This document shows positions 23,970 through 31,470 of a stretch of DNA of 64,000 bases, one piece after another. The stretch comes from Halovivax cerinus (lineage in GTDB: Archaea > Halobacteriota > Halobacteria > Halobacteriales > Natrialbaceae), in contig NZ_CP101824.1 of the NCBI RefSeq assembly GCF_024498195.1, positions 496,001-560,000 on the forward strand, read 5' to 3'. Position 1 is the first letter of the stretch. Each line of letters begins with the position of its first letter. The notes under the pieces were generated by a model. It had not been told where the DNA came from. It worked only from the letters and a program-made list of their open reading frames with translations, and did no database searches. The translations under genes and the position numbers were made by a program.

Positions 23970-24540
23970 GGCGATCGAACGGCCGGAGCCAGTCACGAAG
24001 CTCGTCTCGAACGGCGGTCGCGATCCTGATGGGTCAGCGCGGATGATTGGTCGATGGACGTTCCAGTACACGCCTGCTCGTCGTCTCGTCGAGAAGAACC
24101 TGACCGGACGGGTTCTGAACGCCTGCGCCGGGAAAACGAAGCTGCGCCACGACGGAGAAATCGTCAGGAATGACCTGAACCCGGATCTCGACGCGGATAC
24201 GCACCTCGACGTCGCTACGATCGCGGATCATTTCGATCCCCAGTCGTTCGACACGGTGGTTTTCGACCCGCCGTTTGATCAGAAACAGGCAGAGGAGAAG
24301 TACGACGGCCTGCACGCAAGCGACGTCTACAGCGCGCTAGAGCAATTCAATGAACTCGTCCGGCCTGACGGGGCCGTCATCGTATTTGGCTGGAATTCGT
24401 GGGGGATGCGCTCCTTCCATGCGTTTGAGCGGGAAGAGACGGTTCTGCTCCAGCGCGGTCCGATTCATCGGGACGTGATCGTCACGGTTGATCGGCGAAC
24501 GAGTTCGACGTTGGCGACCAACGGAGGGGATCCACGGTGA
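23959..24540 (+). CDS. SAM-dependent DNA methyltransferase-like protein
   Basis: This 193-residue protein, with a GTG start at 23959, carries VLNACAGKTKLRHDGEIVRNDLNPD (SAM-binding motif I region with an acidic strand end) and FDTVVFDPPFDQKQAEEKY, a DPPF motif typical of N6-adenine or N4-cytosine methyltransferases. VIVFGWNSWGM follows. It is short and lacks an obvious target-recognition domain, as in phage or plasmid orphan methylases. It overlaps both neighbours (11 bp and 4 bp), so it is part of the cassette. It could protect element DNA from host restriction. Confidence 0.75.
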   Translation: MPSEAIERPEPVTKLVSNGGRDPDGSARMIGRWTFQYTPARRLVEKNLTGRVLNACAGKTKLRHDGEIVRNDLNPDLDADTHLDVATIADHFDPQSFDTVVFDPPFDQKQAEEKYDGLHASDVYSALEQFNELVRPDGAVIVFGWNSWGMRSFHAFEREETVLLQRGPIHRDVIVTVDRRTSSTLATNGGDPR

Positions 24541-24728
24541 CGCGTTGCTACGAGTGTTCCGAGGTCGTGGACCCGCGACTTGCGGCGGTCTACGTCCGGC
24601 CGGACGAGGCCGTCGGGCTAACGCTGTGTTTCAACTGCCAAACGCTGTACCCGCGCGACCGGCAGTACACGCCGCGCCGTCTGCCGCGGTTGTCGTGTGC
24701 GCCGATCGAGGACGGTGAGCTGCCGTGA
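24537..24728 (+). CDS. 63-residue zinc-ribbon protein
   Basis: The GTG at 24537 overlaps the methyltransferase stop by 4 bp. CYECSEVVD at residues 4-7 and LCFNCQTLYPRD at about residues 31-34 form a two-knuckle zinc ribbon; a fifth cysteine is in LSCAPIED. The C-terminus is joined to the next gene by another GTGA overlap. No name could be given. It is the third ribbon protein of the cassette. Confidence 0.6.
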   Translation: MTRCYECSEVVDPRLAAVYVRPDEAVGLTLCFNCQTLYPRDRQYTPRRLPRLSCAPIEDGELP

Positions 24729-25258
24729 GCGTCCGGACGACCTATTTCGGCGGACTCAGTCAGTTCGAACCCGACGACGATGCCGAGGTGATCGGCGTCG
24801 TGCGGCGTCCGAAGCCGTTTCTCGACCGACTCATCGACAGGAACGTTCCTGCACTCGGTCCGCCGGCGAATCTGCTCCACGCGTACAAGACGGTCGAAGC
24901 CTCCGCCGAGGATGATGGTGCACCATTTCCGAGCCACGTGGCCTGGCAAACCGTCGACTTCGAACGGCGGTATCTGAGCTACGTTCGATCGTATCCGGGT
25001 CCGTGTACTCTGGTCGAGGAACTGCGGGCTGTCGCGACCGAGCGAGACCTCTGGCTCGTCTGCTGGGAGAAGGACTGCCGGTGGTGTCACCGGCGACTGC
25101 TCGCGAAGGAGATCGTTGCCGAGCTCGAGGACGTCGAGATCGTCCACCATCCGGATCCGACGACGATCAATCCCTGCAACGCGGACCGGACGACGGAGGA
25201 AGAGAGGGAGTCACCACGTAACGCGGTGCTCTCGGCGTTCCCTTCGACGGAGGCGTAG
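24725..25258 (+). CDS. DUF488-like protein
   Basis: This 177-residue protein starts at the GTG at 24725 (MSVRTTYFGGLSQFEP). The late block LWLVCWEKDCRWCHRRLLAKEIVAEL resembles the CHR-x-LLA motif of the DUF488 family; FERRYLSYV and LGPPANLLHAYK fit the same fold. DUF488 proteins are small, widespread and uncharacterised, and are seen in viruses and plasmids. The last 20 residues are acidic and variable. Two bases separate it from the next gene. Confidence 0.65.
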   Translation: MSVRTTYFGGLSQFEPDDDAEVIGVVRRPKPFLDRLIDRNVPALGPPANLLHAYKTVEASAEDDGAPFPSHVAWQTVDFERRYLSYVRSYPGPCTLVEELRAVATERDLWLVCWEKDCRWCHRRLLAKEIVAELEDVEIVHHPDPTTINPCNADRTTEEERESPRNAVLSAFPSTEA

Positions 25259-25260
25259 CC

Positions 25261-25455
25261 GTGACCGATTTGACGGCCTTCGGGGTCACGGAGCCGCAGG
25301 AACCAGTCGCGACGGATGACGAGAGTGACGACGAGCCGGGCGTTCGGTGGCCGGAATGTGTGGGTTGTGGGTGCCAGGATCGCGACGTACGCGAACGGTT
25401 GGGCCAGTCGGTAGCGCTCTGTCCGAACTGTTTCCGAGACAGGGAGGGGCTGTAG
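25261..25455 (+). CDS. 64-residue zinc-ribbon protein
   Basis: The GTG start at 25261 gives an acidic N-terminus of about 30 residues, then WPECVGCGCQDRDVR and LCPNCFRDREG. The CVGC and CPNC pairs form one zinc site. The stop directly abuts the next ATG (25456), so translation is probably coupled. No family was recognised. It is the fourth ribbon gene of the cassette. Confidence 0.6.
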   Translation: MTDLTAFGVTEPQEPVATDDESDDEPGVRWPECVGCGCQDRDVRERLGQSVALCPNCFRDREGL

Positions 25456-27225
25456 ATGGCGGTCCAGCAGTTCCTCCGATTCCAGTGCCACGAGTTCGAC
25501 GCGCACTTTCACATGGTGCGCGACGGCCTGAAACCGTACTACGCGCTGACGAAGACGCGGAAGGAGCACGACTGGCAGACCGGCGGGAAGCCGACGGCGA
25601 CGTTCGACGTCGACGGCGAGACCTGGCACGCCTGTCTCGACTACGACGATCAGCCGATTGTTCCGTGGGACGACCCCAGCTACCGACTGAATACGGCCTA
25701 CCTTTATCGGATCTATATCGTTTGCGAGGACGAGACGTACGACGACGAGCGCGCGGATCGATCGAAGCGGGTGAAGGGCGGGACGATTACCTACCGGCCG
25801 CGGTGGCCTGGCATGAAGAAGCGCGACGACGAGACTGGCGAGGTCAGCGAGGTGAACGGCTACATGGACCTGGGACTGCCGTATCTCGACGCGCAGATCC
25901 AGGCGTCGAACGTCGACTTCGATCGCTACCCGGACCTACTGGCCGAGGCGTCGGCGGCGTTCGGACTCCCTCGGCGGTACTTCCACGAGTTCCACGAGAC
26001 GAGCACCATCGTCGACGCCGCGGTCTACGTTCGTGTCTGCCGGGATGATAGCGGACCGATCTACGCACCCGACGGGCCGCTCGCGCGGATTCACAGTCTT
26101 CTCGAGGGCGATCGGTCGGGGTATCGGAAACACGTCGAGGACAATCGCGACCGACCGGGTGACTACGTCGCGACGATCGTCGACGACGAGCGAGCACGAA
26201 AGCTCATCCGCGGTCACCGTATTGGGAAGGAGGTCAAGCACTACTATCTGAAAGACCCGGAGACGTACGAGTCGGACGAGTTCGGGCATCATCCGAAGCT
26301 CGAGGTCGGGTACCAGACGAGCGTGACCGAGGAAACGGTGTACTGGGACCGCGAGGACGGTCTCGATCGGAACGACCTCCGGCGTGAGCTGGAGGAGACA
26401 CTCGCGAACGTCCTGGAGTGGGCCGGGTTCGACGTCACCGGCGGTGGTCGGTACTTCGGTGATGCGTACTTCGACCCGGACGATCGCGAGCGACGGTCAC
26501 TGAAACTCGTCGACTGTCCGCTTCCGAAGATCGAGAGCGAGCAGGAGGCCGCCGTGATGTGCCTGTGGGGCGACATGAAGCCGTCGGACGAGGCCCTGAC
26601 AAAGTTCCTGTTAAGCGACGGCGGCGAGGTCTCGCCGGCCGACGCGGCCGACGGCACCGGCTACTGTTACGACACGATCCTCCGAGCGGTCGATCGCCTG
26701 GAGGGATTCGTCCGGCACACCTACGGCCAGCTGGAGATCGAGAGCGATTACGCGGCCGAGGCGATGATCAAGCGGGTACGGTCCGCCGGCGAGCAGTTCT
26801 CTCGCGAGATCGGGAGCGCGGCGATGCAAGTTGCCGAGGACGCCCAGGGTGTCGCGAGCGATGCGCTCGACACGTGGCGGACACGATACGACGCCGGGAT
26901 CGAGTGTGATCGCGACGATTGTCGCCTGTTGCTGAAGCCGCGCCTGACCGCGACCGACCGAGAGCACGCTCGCGAGATTGCCCGCGAGGCATACACGGCG
27001 GTCTGCGAGCGGTTCTCGTCACATCACGGCGTCCACATTCGCGTCGAACTCTCGGACGGCTCGATGATCCGGTGGCGGAATCTGATGGAGGCGTTCACCA
27101 ACGCACCGGATCACGATGCGATTCTCGAACACCGCCGGTCGGAACGACACGCGGAGATGGATGAACGGATCGAGCGCAGCCAGCTCGAAGCCCTCCGACT
27201 GAAGGGACGTCGCGCGACCCGATAG
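25456..27225 (+). CDS. Large conserved-looking element protein with winged helix, 589 residues
   Basis: This is the last and largest gene of the cassette. Residues about 1-180 contain aromatic-rich blocks (FLRFQCHEFDAHFHMVRDGLKPYY, WHACLDYDDQPIVPWDDP). At about 355-440, QEAAVMCLWGDMKPSDEALTKF followed by GTGYCYDTILRAVDRLEGFV looks like a winged helix-turn-helix. A helical region (SAGEQFSREIGSAAMQVAEDAQGV) and a basic C-terminus follow. I do not recognise a family. Its place at the end of the cassette would fit a replication or regulatory protein of the element, but no primase, polymerase or Rep motif was seen. Confidence 0.7.
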   Translation: MAVQQFLRFQCHEFDAHFHMVRDGLKPYYALTKTRKEHDWQTGGKPTATFDVDGETWHACLDYDDQPIVPWDDPSYRLNTAYLYRIYIVCEDETYDDERADRSKRVKGGTITYRPRWPGMKKRDDETGEVSEVNGYMDLGLPYLDAQIQASNVDFDRYPDLLAEASAAFGLPRRYFHEFHETSTIVDAAVYVRVCRDDSGPIYAPDGPLARIHSLLEGDRSGYRKHVEDNRDRPGDYVATIVDDERARKLIRGHRIGKEVKHYYLKDPETYESDEFGHHPKLEVGYQTSVTEETVYWDREDGLDRNDLRRELEETLANVLEWAGFDVTGGGRYFGDAYFDPDDRERRSLKLVDCPLPKIESEQEAAVMCLWGDMKPSDEALTKFLLSDGGEVSPADAADGTGYCYDTILRAVDRLEGFVRHTYGQLEIESDYAAEAMIKRVRSAGEQFSREIGSAAMQVAEDAQGVASDALDTWRTRYDAGIECDRDDCRLLLKPRLTATDREHAREIAREAYTAVCERFSSHHGVHIRVELSDGSMIRWRNLMEAFTNAPDHDAILEHRRSERHAEMDERIERSQLEALRLKGRRATR

Positions 27226-27645
27226 CGCGGCCCCTGTGAGTGGCAACACTATTCTGACCCCCTCGTTTCGCGTACATTTCCGTGAAATTCTCTACTTCGT
27301 GGGCGTTGGGCCGGGTCGGTCGGCCCGGTCACCGGCACGATCGTCGTCGAGCCGACGACGAACTTCGACCCTGCGGGTCGACTTTCGTGTTAGAACGTGT
27401 GGCTAAGGCCAAGGTCCCAAACTAACCGCCCCGCCTCCGCTCAGCGGAAGCGTAGGGGACTGGATCGCTCCGCGACCCTACCATTCCCGTAGGGGCGCGC
27501 GAAAATTTCGAAACTCCGCCTCCTCTCAGCCCCGCCAGAGTCTCAAAGGCTGTGGCTCATCCCTATGCTGGTCGGTGGAGAGGAGAACTTTTCACTTTCA
27601 TTCCGGTCTCGGAATCGTTTTCAGTCCACCGTGTGATTATCAGGC
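27226..27645. other. Non-coding spacer with alternative hairpins
   Basis: 420 bp have no convincing gene. A cctaccattcccgtagg-type hairpin lies at 27476-27494, and its left arm CCCTAC (27476-27481) can instead pair with GTAGGG at 27452-27457, so two exclusive stems are possible. A palindrome tccgctcagcgga sits at 27436-27448. It separates the cassette from the lower-GC genes beyond. Confidence 0.5.
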
Positions 27646-27939
27646 ATGGCAACGTATGTTGTCCAGTGTGTGAATATTGATGAAAATTCCACACACGACG
27701 ACTGCCGGTGTATAGAAGCCATTGGCTTCCCTGGTGAAAACACAGATATCGTAACAAGAACCCCTGCGCAGGTCTACGATATGGTGGAAGTCGACGGCGA
27801 TACAGTGATCGTGAAGTATCAGGGACAGGAGACAGAGGTACACGGAGCAACGACATCAAGCGGGAAGAAGTACGTCAGGACAGAGCCGAACGACACGAAA
27901 GCGGATAACCTTCTAAAACAGGACTCCTGCCCGGTCTAA
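27646..27939 (+). CDS. DUF3892 domain protein
   Basis: This 97-residue protein reads MATYVVQCVNIDENSTHDDC, then CIEAIGFPGENTDI with TPAQVYDMVE, and ends KYVRTEPNDTKADNLLKQDSCPV. The final K-Y-x-R-T plus D-N-L-L pattern is the DUF3892 hallmark. Function is unknown. Its GC is clearly lower than in the genes to the left, which suggests another source. The start is supported by an AT-rich region before 27646. It is monocistronic. Confidence 0.75.
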   Translation: MATYVVQCVNIDENSTHDDCRCIEAIGFPGENTDIVTRTPAQVYDMVEVDGDTVIVKYQGQETEVHGATTSSGKKYVRTEPNDTKADNLLKQDSCPV

Positions 27940-28043
27940 CTCTTCGGTCGTTACGGGAGATGTATCACTCCGCGATTCGATACCGAGTGTAGGATCGGCC
28001 GCCCCACCGAGGGCAGTCAGTCCACCGACTTCAGAGAGGCCGG

Positions 28044-28250
28044 TTAGGCGATTGCGGACGGTTCGACGACTAGGGGATTCGACCCGAACTCGTCAGCAAG
28101 AATTTCCTCCACGTCGTCGACTGTCCACCAGTCGAGCGATCCCTTGGGGTCGCACGTCGAGAGAATCCGTTTCCCGAATATGAACACGAGCGGGAGGCGT
28201 CCGTGTTCATATCGCGCCGATTGAACTGCGATCGAGACCGCGATCCGCAC
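28044..28250 (-). CDS. Small hypothetical protein, 68 residues
   Basis: The GTG at 28250 begins MRIAVSIAVQSARYEHGRLP. A minus-strand TATA-like tttaagtag lies about 27 bp upstream (near 28278), which fits a leaderless GTG start. The protein has a WWTVDDVEEILADEFG stretch but no known domain. It is divergent from the DUF7692-like gene. Because it is short and unmatched, it could be a chance ORF. Confidence 0.4.
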   Translation of the reverse strand: MRIAVSIAVQSARYEHGRLPLVFIFGKRILSTCDPKGSLDWWTVDDVEEILADEFGSNPLVVEPSAIA

Positions 28251-28338
28251 TGATCACGGTCATGAGCTTTAGACTACTTAAACGAAACCCGATCCAGTGA
28301 CCGCAAAAATCTAGGATTTGCGGCTCGTGTTCACGAGT

Positions 28339-28620
28339 ATGGGACGGACTACGATCCCGGCGAGCGTACGAATCCGCACCGACGATGGCAACGAGTGGCG
28401 GTTTCGGTCGATCGAGAGGGCTTCCGAATTCTACGACTGTAATCGAAGCGATGCGGTCGCATACGCCTGTGAGGACCTCGTTTCGCAGGTTGCAGCCGCC
28501 CGGAGGGTCCTCGAACGTGAGGATTTGACTACCACTCAGCGCGAGGAGATCGCCGAGACGCTATCGACGAGGGCGGTTTCATTCGAAGTCACGACGGGAA
28601 CTGAAATCCAGAAGGGCTAG
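28339..28620 (+). CDS. DUF7692-like small haloarchaeal protein
   Basis: This 93-residue protein contains RIRTDDGNEWRFRSIERASEFYDCNRSDAVAYACEDL and REDLTTTQREEIAETL, a pattern I associate with DUF7692, small haloarchaeal proteins common on plasmids and proviruses. It resembles a ribbon-helix-helix or small DNA-binding fold (NRSDAVAYACED), but this is not certain. I chose the ATG at 28339 rather than an upstream non-ATG start, because conservation begins near it. The following 153-bp spacer carries the operator-like repeat of the next gene. Confidence 0.6.
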   Translation: MGRTTIPASVRIRTDDGNEWRFRSIERASEFYDCNRSDAVAYACEDLVSQVAAARRVLEREDLTTTQREEIAETLSTRAVSFEVTTGTEIQKG

Positions 28621-28699
28621 GGGCTGATGGGGACGGGTATTCTCGAGAGACGCTATGGTGACGTTCGGTAAGACGGTACGTGAAGTAGGAGGGTCTCAG

Positions 28700-28751
28700 C
28701 TACCAGTATCTACAGAGATGCTGGTAGTCTCGACGGCGGGTATGTTTATCT
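28700..28751 (+). promoter_or_regulatory. Large inverted repeat and TATA box upstream of the AddB-like gene
   Basis: CTACCAG-t-ATCT-acag-AGAT-g-CTGGTAG (28700-28727) is a 28-bp inverted repeat with one mismatched pair. A TATA-like tttatc lies at 28745-28750, about 25 bp before the GTG at 28774, the normal distance for leaderless archaeal mRNA. The repeat sits just upstream of the box and could be an operator for the helicase-nuclease pair. Confidence 0.55.
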
Positions 28752-28773
28752 ACGGGGAATATGACACTAGGGT

Positions 28774-31470
28774 GTGTCTCTTTCGCGAACGAAACCCATC
28801 GAAACACTCTACGACGAGGTGGCCGAGTACGACCTCGTCATCGTTCCCGACGCGCCGCTCGCGAGCGCGCTCAACCGTCGTCTCGAACGGCCCCACTTCG
28901 GCCCCTTCGCGATCACGCCCCGCCGGCTTGCGGCTCGCCGCCGAGAGACCGCCGAGGATCGCCTCGCGTTCCTCGAGGTGATCGACCGGACTGACCTGGG
29001 ATGGAAGGAAGCAGCAGCTGCCATCGGCGACGTACTCCAGTGCTGGGAGCACCAGGGCGAGATCGACGCCGTCCGTACGTACGAGGGGTTCGACACGCCG
29101 GCTATTCGCACGGTGATCGAGGCGATGGAACCACTCGAGACGACGTCACAAAAGCTGACGACCTACCACGTCGATCTGACGGAGTACCCGTCGGTCGCCG
29201 TCGTAGGCAGGGACCAGTTGACGCCGCTCGAACGATCGATCCTGCCGTCGTCGTACGACGACGTCGAGCGATTCACGGACGAGCCGTTCGACCTGCCGCC
29301 GTTCCGACTCTTCGATTCGCCCTCGGCGATCGTCGACGCCCTCCTCGAGACGATTACCGAGGAGACGGCAGCGGACGTCGGGATCGTTCTCGATGCCGGA
29401 AGCGAGTACTCGGCGCTACTAGAATCGGCGCTCGAAGCCGAAGGGATTCCATTCTACGGCGGGCCCGGGTTCACTGAGGACCGGGACATTCGGTGCCTTC
29501 TCGACCTACTGCGGGCGGTGTTTGCGGGCTCGGATCGCACGGTGGGCGACATTCGGCCGATTCTCACCCACATCGGTGCGACGGTCGACGTCGAACACGA
29601 GGAGAAGCGACTGTCTGGGGTCGACGATCCGGCTATCGAGTCTATTCGTGAGTATTGCAGTTCGTGCCGGGAGGGAACGGTTGCGGAGGCGATGGCTACG
29701 TACGAGGGGTGGATCGATCGAGATCTCGATCGTTTCGAGGACGAGCTGGATCACCTCGGTATTCTCGACGAGCCACTCACCGAATCGGTCGTCGATCGCC
29801 TGCGTTTCTACCTCCAGACGTACGAAGTTCCGATCGACCGGGAAAACGAAGGCGTCCTCCTCGCGGACGCAACGTCGGCCGGCTTCGTCGACCGACCCGT
29901 CGTTTTCTGCCTGGGCCTCGGCAAGGGCTGGACACACTCGGCGCCCCAGAGACCGTGGGTCGACCGAGACGAGGAGTTCGCGCGAAACGTTCGCGACTTC
30001 CAGTCGCTCATGCAGAGCGGCGTGGAGCAGCACTACCTCGTCGTCGACGAGGCTGGCGGGTCGCCAGTAGCGCCGACCCTGTACTTCGAGGATCTGCTCG
30101 ATGAAGCGTTCGAACAGTTCAGTGACTTCGACTCGGTCGCACACACCTGGACGGTTCGAACGAGTGGCCACGGGTTCGACCGGGAGCCTGTAGCGGCCGA
30201 TATCGAACCGAATACCGTCGAGACGATTAGCCAGTCGAGTCTCAACTCGTTCGCCAACTCCCCCAGGGACTACCTCTTCGGGCGCTTAGTTGACGGTCCG
30301 GACAAGGACTACTTCGCGGAGGGAAACCTCTTCCACGATTTCGCGGAGTTCTACGCGACACACCCCGGCGTCGTCGCGGACGACGATGGTGGGACGCTTG
30401 ATCCGGACGTCGTCGACCAGCTCGTCGATGTAATGCTCGAGGAGACGCGGTCGTTCCACCGACCCGTGGATCTGGAGATCCAACGGACGAAGTACAGAGC
30501 CGGTCTGGTCACGATCGCACAATTCCTCGACGAGCGCGGCCCCGATACCGTCGACGACGAATTCGACTTCCTCACTCCTGCCAGCGGTTGGGGGACGAAC
30601 TTCTTCGCGGAGTACTTCGGCCGACCCGTCGACTCGCCGCTCACCGAACGGTGGTTCGAGGACGACGACATCGGTCTCAAGGGGAAAATCGACCTCGTTC
30701 TGGGACCGAATCGACTGCTCGACTTCAAGAGCGGCTCGAAGAAGAGTGCGTCCGAGGTAACCAAGAACTCCGCCCTCGATCAACCTGGTGATCCACCGAA
30801 TTACCAGGCCCTACTCTACCTGACCTACTACCGTCGATTACGTCCTGGAGAGCGCCTCCAGTTCACGTTCTTCCACTTCCTCGAAGGCTTGGACGACGTG
30901 GTCGCCGGAGATCCCGACCTGGACGATTGCCTGACGACGGTCGAGTATCGCCCGATCGCCTACGACGAACACGTGACGATGCCAGAGGTCTTCGACGGGC
31001 TGTGCGAAGACGCCTCGAACGCCTGCAACAAGACGTTCTCGAAGGTCGACCACGAGGCGCTCTTGTCCGTTCTCGATACGCATCCGATCCCGAAGACGCG
31101 CGACGGGAACGAACTGGCCGAGTCGCCGTTCGGCGAAGCGCTGACCGAACACATGATCGACGCCGTCGGGGACTACAAGTACGTTCGCAAAGGCTGCGTC
31201 CAGGCGTGTCGGTACCTGGCTGGGCTTCGGAAACGAAACTACTTCGCGGACGACCTCGACGCGTTCGAGCGGTTCGTCGAGGAACGGATCGAGGAGCTGA
31301 ACGCGTACCGACGCGGCGAGGAGCGGTTCCCGGTCCACGGACTCGGCGGCGAACCGAACGACCGATACGTCGATCACCGGGATCTCCTGCTCGAGGACGA
31401 AGCGGCCGCGTCCGGGGAGGCCAGTACCACGAACGGCGAGCCGGCGACTGACGGAGGTGCGGACCGATGA
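28774..31470 (+). CDS. AddB-like PD-(D/E)XK nuclease protein
   Basis: This 898-residue protein lacks a Walker A motif but resembles an inactivated SF1 helicase body followed by a RecB-family nuclease domain. The nuclease motifs are GNLFHDFAEFY (His 521), GLKGKIDLVLG (Asp 640) and LLDFKSG (Asp 650, Lys 652). AddB-type proteins normally have a four-cysteine iron-sulfur clamp; the first cysteine position reads FANSPRDY here (serine), and only C-terminal cysteines such as GCVQAC remain, so the cluster may be absent. The GTG start fits the promoter. It overlaps the UvrD-like gene by 4 bp, forming an AddAB-like pair. Confidence 0.78.
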   Translation: MSLSRTKPIETLYDEVAEYDLVIVPDAPLASALNRRLERPHFGPFAITPRRLAARRRETAEDRLAFLEVIDRTDLGWKEAAAAIGDVLQCWEHQGEIDAVRTYEGFDTPAIRTVIEAMEPLETTSQKLTTYHVDLTEYPSVAVVGRDQLTPLERSILPSSYDDVERFTDEPFDLPPFRLFDSPSAIVDALLETITEETAADVGIVLDAGSEYSALLESALEAEGIPFYGGPGFTEDRDIRCLLDLLRAVFAGSDRTVGDIRPILTHIGATVDVEHEEKRLSGVDDPAIESIREYCSSCREGTVAEAMATYEGWIDRDLDRFEDELDHLGILDEPLTESVVDRLRFYLQTYEVPIDRENEGVLLADATSAGFVDRPVVFCLGLGKGWTHSAPQRPWVDRDEEFARNVRDFQSLMQSGVEQHYLVVDEAGGSPVAPTLYFEDLLDEAFEQFSDFDSVAHTWTVRTSGHGFDREPVAADIEPNTVETISQSSLNSFANSPRDYLFGRLVDGPDKDYFAEGNLFHDFAEFYATHPGVVADDDGGTLDPDVVDQLVDVMLEETRSFHRPVDLEIQRTKYRAGLVTIAQFLDERGPDTVDDEFDFLTPASGWGTNFFAEYFGRPVDSPLTERWFEDDDIGLKGKIDLVLGPNRLLDFKSGSKKSASEVTKNSALDQPGDPPNYQALLYLTYYRRLRPGERLQFTFFHFLEGLDDVVAGDPDLDDCLTTVEYRPIAYDEHVTMPEVFDGLCEDASNACNKTFSKVDHEALLSVLDTHPIPKTRDGNELAESPFGEALTEHMIDAVGDYKYVRKGCVQACRYLAGLRKRNYFADDLDAFERFVEERIEELNAYRRGEERFPVHGLGGEPNDRYVDHRDLLLEDEAAASGEASTTNGEPATDGGADR

